Of a stretch of 11,380 nt of DNA, positions 7,993-11,380 are shown piece after piece; the first letter of the stretch is position 1, and each line of letters starts with the position of its first letter. The stretch covers positions 1 to 11,380 of the forward strand of contig CAMBEY010000073.1 of assembly GCA_945865705.1 (NCBI GenBank), written 5' to 3'. The position numbers and the translations under genes were made by a program. This stretch comes from Candidatus Sulfopaludibacter sp. SbA3. Lineage in GTDB: Bacteria > Acidobacteriota > Terriglobia > 2-12-FULL-54-10. A model generated the notes under the pieces. The model did not search any database, had not been told where the DNA came from, and saw only the letters and a program-made list of their open reading frames with translations.

Positions 7993-8745
7993 TCAACCTG
8001 GCCGGGATGTTTTCCCCGCGCGTGGAGGGGGGACAGGATAGGACAATCCTTTGATGAGACTTTTCAAGTCAGATGGCGGGGGGCAGTCGATGGAGATCTG
8101 GCGACCGGAGCGCGGATGCGTGAACTCAAGGTGCGCGGCGTGCAGCGCGACACGTTCAATACGCCGCTCCGCGGATTCTTCGGCGCGGTACTTCCGGTCG
8201 CCAATAACCGGGTGGCCGGTCGCTGCAAATTGCGCGCGTATCTGATTCTGCAAACCGGTAACCAGCGATACACGCACCAGCGTTGCTCCGCGCAAGGCCT
8301 TCTCCACGAAATAGTTTAGCTCAGCCCGCGCTGCGCCGGGATCCTTCTCATTGCACAGTTCTTGGTGCATCCCTTGGCGACGGAAGTAATGCACCAGAGT
8401 GCCAGACTTATCTTCCAGACGCCCACGAATCACGCCCAGATATACCCGCACCGGCGTATGCTCCAAAAACTGCCTCACCAACCCATCGCGATCACGCTCC
8501 GTCTTAGCAAACAGCAGTACCCCCGACGTGAACCGATCAATGCGATGTACGGTGTAGGCCCGCTGTTTTTTCCGCCCAAGCTGCGCGGTTAACAGCGACC
8601 AGGCCGAAGGCTTCCTGGGTCCCGGCACGGCGGCGGGCACCGCAAGCAATCCCGCTGGTTTATCGAGAGCGACCACGGCTTCGTCTTCATAGAGCACGCC
8701 AACGTCCTGCGAAGAAGGTCGTGGCCGACGTGTATTAGTTGGCAC
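7993..8745 (-). CDS. RluA-family RNA pseudouridine synthase
   Basis: A 250-aa protein that isomerises uridine to pseudouridine in rRNA or tRNA. The catalytic motif HRIDRFTSGVLLFAK is present (Asp70; family form HRLDRxTSGLLL), together with LYEDEAVVALDKPAGLL (18-34), VYLGVIRG (101-108) and a C-terminal GHPVIGDRKY. The usual TGRTHQIR motif reads TGLQNQIR (164-170), so the Arg is Leu and the His is Asn. There is no S4 RNA-binding domain at the N-terminus, as in the shorter RluA-like members. The start is GTG at 8745, 11 nt inside the end of the upstream hpt gene, with AGGA about 6 nt upstream; no ATG lies before the conserved region. The overlap implies coupled translation with hpt. The exact target site cannot be assigned from sequence. 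Confidence 0.88.
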   Translation of the reverse strand: MPTNTRRPRPSSQDVGVLYEDEAVVALDKPAGLLAVPAAVPGPRKPSAWSLLTAQLGRKKQRAYTVHRIDRFTSGVLLFAKTERDRDGLVRQFLEHTPVRVYLGVIRGRLEDKSGTLVHYFRRQGMHQELCNEKDPGAARAELNYFVEKALRGATLVRVSLVTGLQNQIRAQFAATGHPVIGDRKYRAEESAERRIERVALHAAHLEFTHPRSGRQISIDCPPPSDLKSLIKGLSYPVPPPRAGKTSRPG

Positions 8746-9355
8746 GTTGCTTCCTATTCCCTTCTGGCTTGTCCGGCCGGGTTTCTATCTTTTGATATTC
8801 GGTAATATCCGGGAGATCCCGGAATGCGCCAGCCACATCCAGGCCGTACCCAATCAAGAATGGATCGCCGGAGAGTTGAATCCCCGTGAAAACTTTCTGG
8901 GCTTGATCGTTCGCTGCAACGGCGGCTTTGCCACGCTTCTCGATCAGCACCGCCAGCCACACCGGGTTCGTCTTCTCCCGGACGTGGCCCCGAACTTCGC
9001 GCCGCACTTCGCGGACGATCTTCGCAATGGTCCGCCCCGTATCGTAAATAGTGTCCGCCACCAGTACGGGACTTCCTCGCAAAGACCCGCGCAAAGACCC
9101 GCGCCACGAAGCGGGCAGTGTCGCCGTGGCCGTTGCGCCTTTCTTCGTGCCAACGTAGGAGCTCGCTTGCAAGAAGACAATCCGCGTAGGCGTGCGCATG
9201 GCTCTCACCAGATCGGCGGAAAAAATGAATGCTCCGTCCATCACACAAACTACCATCAATTCGGTCACTGATTTTTCCCGGCACGCACGGTCAATCTGCC
9301 GCGCGAGCCTTTGCACAGTAGTCTGAATTCGCTGTTGCGAAATGAGCCGTCGCAT
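8735..9355 (-). CDS. hpt: hypoxanthine phosphoribosyltransferase
   Basis: This enzyme transfers ribose phosphate from PRPP to hypoxanthine or guanine in cytoplasmic purine salvage. Landmarks of the family are VVCVMDGAFIFSADLVR, the flexible-loop ASSYVGTKKG (SSY at 65-67), the PRPP loop VLVADTIYDTGRT (97-109) and FLIGYGLDVAGAFRDLPDI near the end. The PRPP loop normally starts V-E-D; here the acidic pair is D101-T102, while the catalytic-base Asp (D105) is kept. Just before it is W-RGSL-RGSL-RGSP, coded by an exact 12-bp tandem repeat. A charged tail of about 20 residues follows the usual end. ATG occurs twice (9358, 9355); the second is 6 nt from GGAG and is preferred (206 aa). It overlaps the pseudouridine synthase gene. 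A relaxed purine specificity is possible. Confidence 0.88.
   Translation of the reverse strand: MRRLISQQRIQTTVQRLARQIDRACREKSVTELMVVCVMDGAFIFSADLVRAMRTPTRIVFLQASSYVGTKKGATATATLPASWRGSLRGSLRGSPVLVADTIYDTGRTIAKIVREVRREVRGHVREKTNPVWLAVLIEKRGKAAVAANDQAQKVFTGIQLSGDPFLIGYGLDVAGAFRDLPDITEYQKIETRPDKPEGNRKQRAN
9078..9103 (-). repeat. 12-bp in-frame tandem repeat inside hpt
   Basis: The unit CGCAAAGACCCG occurs twice without a break (9078-9089 and 9090-9101). It encodes RGSL-RGSL, with a third, diverged RGS copy next to it. Because the unit is 12 bp, copy-number change would not break the frame. Confidence 0.8.
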
Positions 9356-9397
9356 CATTGTCTCCCCATGAGTCTCCCATGTCCTCTCCCGAAACGA

Positions 9398-9428
9398 ATG
9401 ATACCACTATCGCGTTCGGGTGATAGTG
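9398..9428 (-). promoter_or_regulatory. candidate hpt promoter with overlapping inverted repeat
   Basis: On the minus strand TATCAT (9403-9398) is a 5/6 -10 hexamer about 43 nt before the ATG. Directly upstream is an inverted repeat, CACTATC (9405-9411) and GATAGTG (9422-9428), which extends inward by a G-T and a C-G pair around a 6-nt centre. No good -35 is present. A symmetric site between -35 and -10 is a usual place for a repressor operator, or it may be an RNA hairpin; this is inference. Confidence 0.35.
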
Positions 9429-9553
9429 AACCGTGAAAATGGTGAGCACTGGATGGGACTGGAGATATTGGAAAGGAGCGTGGTCGAGACGATTGGGCCG
9501 GCCCTGAATTGCCGATTGCGGAGCCTCACATCACACCGGCGGGACGAGCGGAG
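9429..9553. other. intergenic region downstream of phoU
   Basis: This stretch separates the phoU stop (9554) from the hpt promoter candidate. I see no conserved gene and no hairpin followed by a T-run here. Confidence 0.4.
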
Positions 9554-10222
9554 CTAAAAATTGGCGGCGCGGGCGGCGGGATGGCGGACATCCACGCCTT
9601 CGATGACAAACACCACATCTTCGGCGATGTTGGTCGCGTGATCGGCGATGCGCTCCAGAACGCGCGCCACCAACAGCAGGTCCACGCACTGACGGATCGT
9701 GGTGGGATCGTTCTCCATGTGCCGGATCAACTCATCATTGATCGTGTCGCGGACCTGGTCCACGGCGTCGTCGGAGACCAGCACAACGCGCGCCAACTCC
9801 ACGTCGGCCTTTACAAAAGCGTCCAGCGCCGTGCGCACCATGTTCTCCGTCAGGCTAGCCATGTGCGGAATGTCGATGGCCGGGCGCACCAGCTTGCGTT
9901 TCATCAGTGACAGCGCGCGCTCGGCGATGTTCACCGCCAGATCGCCCATGCGCTCGAGGTCGGTGTTGATCTTCATCGCCGCCGTGATCAACCGCAGGTC
10001 GGCGGCCACAGGAGCTTCCAGCGCAAGCAGCCGTGTGGCCATCGCATCAATCTCCAGCTCCATGCGATTGATGCGGACTTCATTGCTCAACACCTGTGCG
10101 GCCTGCGCGGCATCCTGCGCCACCACCGCCTGCACGCTGTGATACACGCCGGCCTCGACCAGCCCGCTCATTTCCAGTAGCAGCCGCCGCAGTTCGCCGA
10201 GTTCGCCTTCCAGATGTCGCAT
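9554..10222 (-). CDS. phoU: PhoU phosphate-signalling protein
   Basis: A cytoplasmic, all-helical protein of 222 aa, the family's usual length, built of two PhoU repeats. The metal-cluster motifs are DLERMGDLAVNIAE (88-101) and VLERIADHATNIAED (188-202). PhoU binds the PstB side of the phosphate transporter and the PhoR kinase and keeps the Pho regulon off when phosphate is plentiful. The frame opens with a GTG at 10231, but ATG at 10222 has AGGGG 8 nt upstream and is preferred. Usually phoU is last in a pstSCAB operon; here its upstream neighbour is a desaturase and its downstream neighbour is hpt, and no pst, phoR or phoB gene is in the window. Confidence 0.93.
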   Translation of the reverse strand: MRHLEGELGELRRLLLEMSGLVEAGVYHSVQAVVAQDAAQAAQVLSNEVRINRMELEIDAMATRLLALEAPVAADLRLITAAMKINTDLERMGDLAVNIAERALSLMKRKLVRPAIDIPHMASLTENMVRTALDAFVKADVELARVVLVSDDAVDQVRDTINDELIRHMENDPTTIRQCVDLLLVARVLERIADHATNIAEDVVFVIEGVDVRHPAARAANF

Positions 10223-10231
10223 CGCATGCAC

Positions 10232-10474
10232 CCCTGCCCCTGATTGTGCAATTCAAATCGTATTCCCGCAAGACTTTCGAGCCAATAATTTGATCGCCCT
10301 GTTGCTAATCTGATAACTGCTCCCAGGCAATCCACAAAACCCTTTTTGATCAGCATTCGGTCAGCCGGTTATCGTGGAGAGGGAAACAAGATTACCGGAC
10401 ACACCCCATCATCTTTATATCGGAGGCTGGGCGCTAAACATGAGAGGGAAGTAAATGTAATTCGAGGAAAGGGT
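10232..10474. other. 243-bp intergenic region upstream of phoU
   Basis: No conserved coding frame was seen; a short frame at 10168-10356 on the minus strand has no recognisable family and overlaps phoU. A weak promoter candidate for phoU is TTGGCT (10285-10280), 17 bp, TACGAT (10262-10257). An imperfect inverted repeat, CCGGTTATC (10365-10373) and GATTACCGG (10390-10398), lies further up. I did not recognise a Pho box or a clear terminator after the desaturase gene. Confidence 0.4.
10257..10285 (-). promoter_or_regulatory. weak candidate promoter for phoU
   Basis: TTGGCT and TACGAT each match the sigma70 consensus at 4 of 6 bases with a 17-bp spacer. They sit about 35 nt before the phoU ATG at 10222. 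Such matches arise by chance quite often. Confidence 0.25.
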
Positions 10475-11317
10475 CTAGGAGATATTACGGGGCCGCTTCA
10501 CGCCGCTCGCCAGCCCTAAAATTTCCAGCGTGCGGATGAGATACCAGCCCATGTCCACCTGCCACCAGTGCTGGCCGAACTGCGCCGAGCCTGCCGCCGA
10601 GTGGTGATTGCGATGCCAGTTCTCGCCCCAGCCGCCCAGCATGGGAGGGCCGAGCCACCAAACGTTCTTGCTGCTGTCGCCGGAGTCGTAGTCGCCGAGG
10701 TGCATGACGCTGTTGACGAAGCATTGCATGTGCAGCGAGTAGGTCAGCCGGATCGCGCCCAGCCAGAAGAACCAGACCCAGCCGAAGGCCAGTCCGAAGA
10801 TAATGGAGAAGAGAACGATGGGCGTCTGCACGCGCGCCCAGAAGTTCAGGTTCTTCTGGTCGAGTTCCGCGCACCAGTTTTTCGTATCCATTGGCTCAAG
10901 CTGGTAGAGCCAGCGCAGGTGCGCCCACCAGAATCCGCCGTGCTCGGGGCTGGAGATGTCCTCCGCTGTGTCGGACTTAGCGTGGTGCAGGCGATGATAG
11001 GCGACCCAACTTCCGGGCGCGCCGGAGCCATTGAACATCGCCAGGAAAATTAGAATCTGCTCAACCCACTTGTTCAGTGTAACGGTCTTGTGCGAGAGCG
11101 AACGGTGGTAACACACGGTGGTGCCCAACGCGCCGAGGGCCACGAACATGGCCGCTCCGGCCACCACGTGCCAACCGGGCAGCGGAAACAAAATGAGTCC
11201 CACTACAGCAAGCAGGTGAATGATGACCAGGAACAAAAACGCGCCGGCCTGCCCGCGGGCAGGTTTCCAGACAGGCTGTTCCCAGTGCTTTAATGCCTGG
11301 ACGGCTGACTTATTCAT
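10475..11317 (-). CDS. membrane fatty acyl desaturase (acyl-CoA delta-9 type)
   Basis: A di-iron desaturase of 280 aa that puts a double bond in fatty acyl chains in the inner membrane. The three histidine boxes are intact: HRSLSH (71-76), HRLHH (108-112) and HRNHH in GENWHRNHH (235-239), with a further His in NSVMHLGD (206). Hydrophobic segments at about 25-45, 48-68 and 165-190 give the usual four-helix membrane layout. The box spacing and the sequence NWHRNHH match the acyl-CoA desaturase (COG1398-type) group rather than soluble acyl-ACP desaturases. The start is ATG 11317, with GGAG 5 nt upstream; a TTG at 11341 would add eight residues but has no better ribosome site. It likely adjusts membrane fluidity. 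Chain length and electron donor cannot be told, and no ferredoxin or reductase gene lies in the window. Confidence 0.92.
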   Translation of the reverse strand: MNKSAVQALKHWEQPVWKPARGQAGAFLFLVIIHLLAVVGLILFPLPGWHVVAGAAMFVALGALGTTVCYHRSLSHKTVTLNKWVEQILIFLAMFNGSGAPGSWVAYHRLHHAKSDTAEDISSPEHGGFWWAHLRWLYQLEPMDTKNWCAELDQKNLNFWARVQTPIVLFSIIFGLAFGWVWFFWLGAIRLTYSLHMQCFVNSVMHLGDYDSGDSSKNVWWLGPPMLGGWGENWHRNHHSAAGSAQFGQHWWQVDMGWYLIRTLEILGLASGVKRPRNIS

Positions 11318-11380
11318 GGGGACTCCAAGGTGAGGAATCAATTAGATAGTTCCGGGATGAGTTGGGATTTGGCGCGGGCC

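Noticed and set aside
7663..8319. 218-codon plus-strand open frame
   Set aside because: It runs antisense to two well-supported genes and across their gap, has no recognisable motif, and is explained by high GC.
8754..9284. 176-codon minus-strand frame inside hpt
   Set aside because: It is an out-of-frame reading of hpt, whose own frame carries the PRPP motif and family landmarks.
10168..10356. 62-codon minus-strand frame upstream of phoU
   Set aside because: It overlaps the phoU start in another frame and matches no family I know.
1..11380. CRISPR array, tRNA, rRNA, insertion sequence or phage genes
   Set aside because: No regularly spaced repeats, tRNA-like cloverleaf, rRNA sequence, transposase or phage structural motif was seen on either strand.

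Overview
The window looks like a high-GC soil-type bacterial chromosome, most likely Acidobacteriota; this is inferred from gene content and was not tested by a search. The main clue is a multidomain secreted cytochrome of the DUF1587/1595/1592/1588/1585 type, followed by a Tat-exported DUF1552 protein and a secreted ankyrin-repeat protein. To my knowledge this combination is typical of Acidobacteriota and Planctomycetota. A short 'HSERSEES'-type palindromic repeat and a subclass-B3-like metallo-beta-lactamase fit the same picture. I saw no phage, insertion sequence, CRISPR array, tRNA or rRNA. All nine supported genes are on the minus strand, so transcription runs from high to low coordinates.

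Layout in transcription order: (1) 11317-10475, an integral-membrane acyl desaturase with three histidine boxes. (2) 10222-9554, PhoU, with no pst transporter genes in the window. (3) 9355-8735, a hypoxanthine phosphoribosyltransferase with an altered PRPP motif and an internal 12-bp tandem repeat, overlapping by 11 nt (4) 8745-7993, a RluA-family pseudouridine synthase starting with GTG. (5) 7844-6918, a secreted B3-like metallo-beta-lactamase in which the last metal-ligand histidine appears to be arginine, followed after 26 nt by (6) 6891-5200, a secreted YtcJ-type amidohydrolase. (7) 5036-2616, the multidomain cytochrome, overlapping by 4 nt (ATGA) (8) 2619-1285, the Tat-exported DUF1552 protein, followed after 84 nt by (9) 1200 to beyond base 1, an ankyrin-repeat protein cut by the window edge.

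Between genes 6 and 7 there is a clear regulatory boundary: stop codon, candidate intrinsic terminator, then a near-perfect sigma70-type promoter (TTGACA, 17 bp, TATAAC). It makes genes 7-9 their own transcription unit and fixes the cytochrome start downstream of a longer open frame. The three products use different export routes (Sec for 7 and probably 9, Tat for 8) but should meet in the periplasm, which suggests one envelope system whose biochemical role is undescribed. Genes 5 and 6 form a second two-gene secreted hydrolase unit. Genes 1-4 are housekeeping (lipid desaturation, phosphate signalling, purine salvage, RNA modification).
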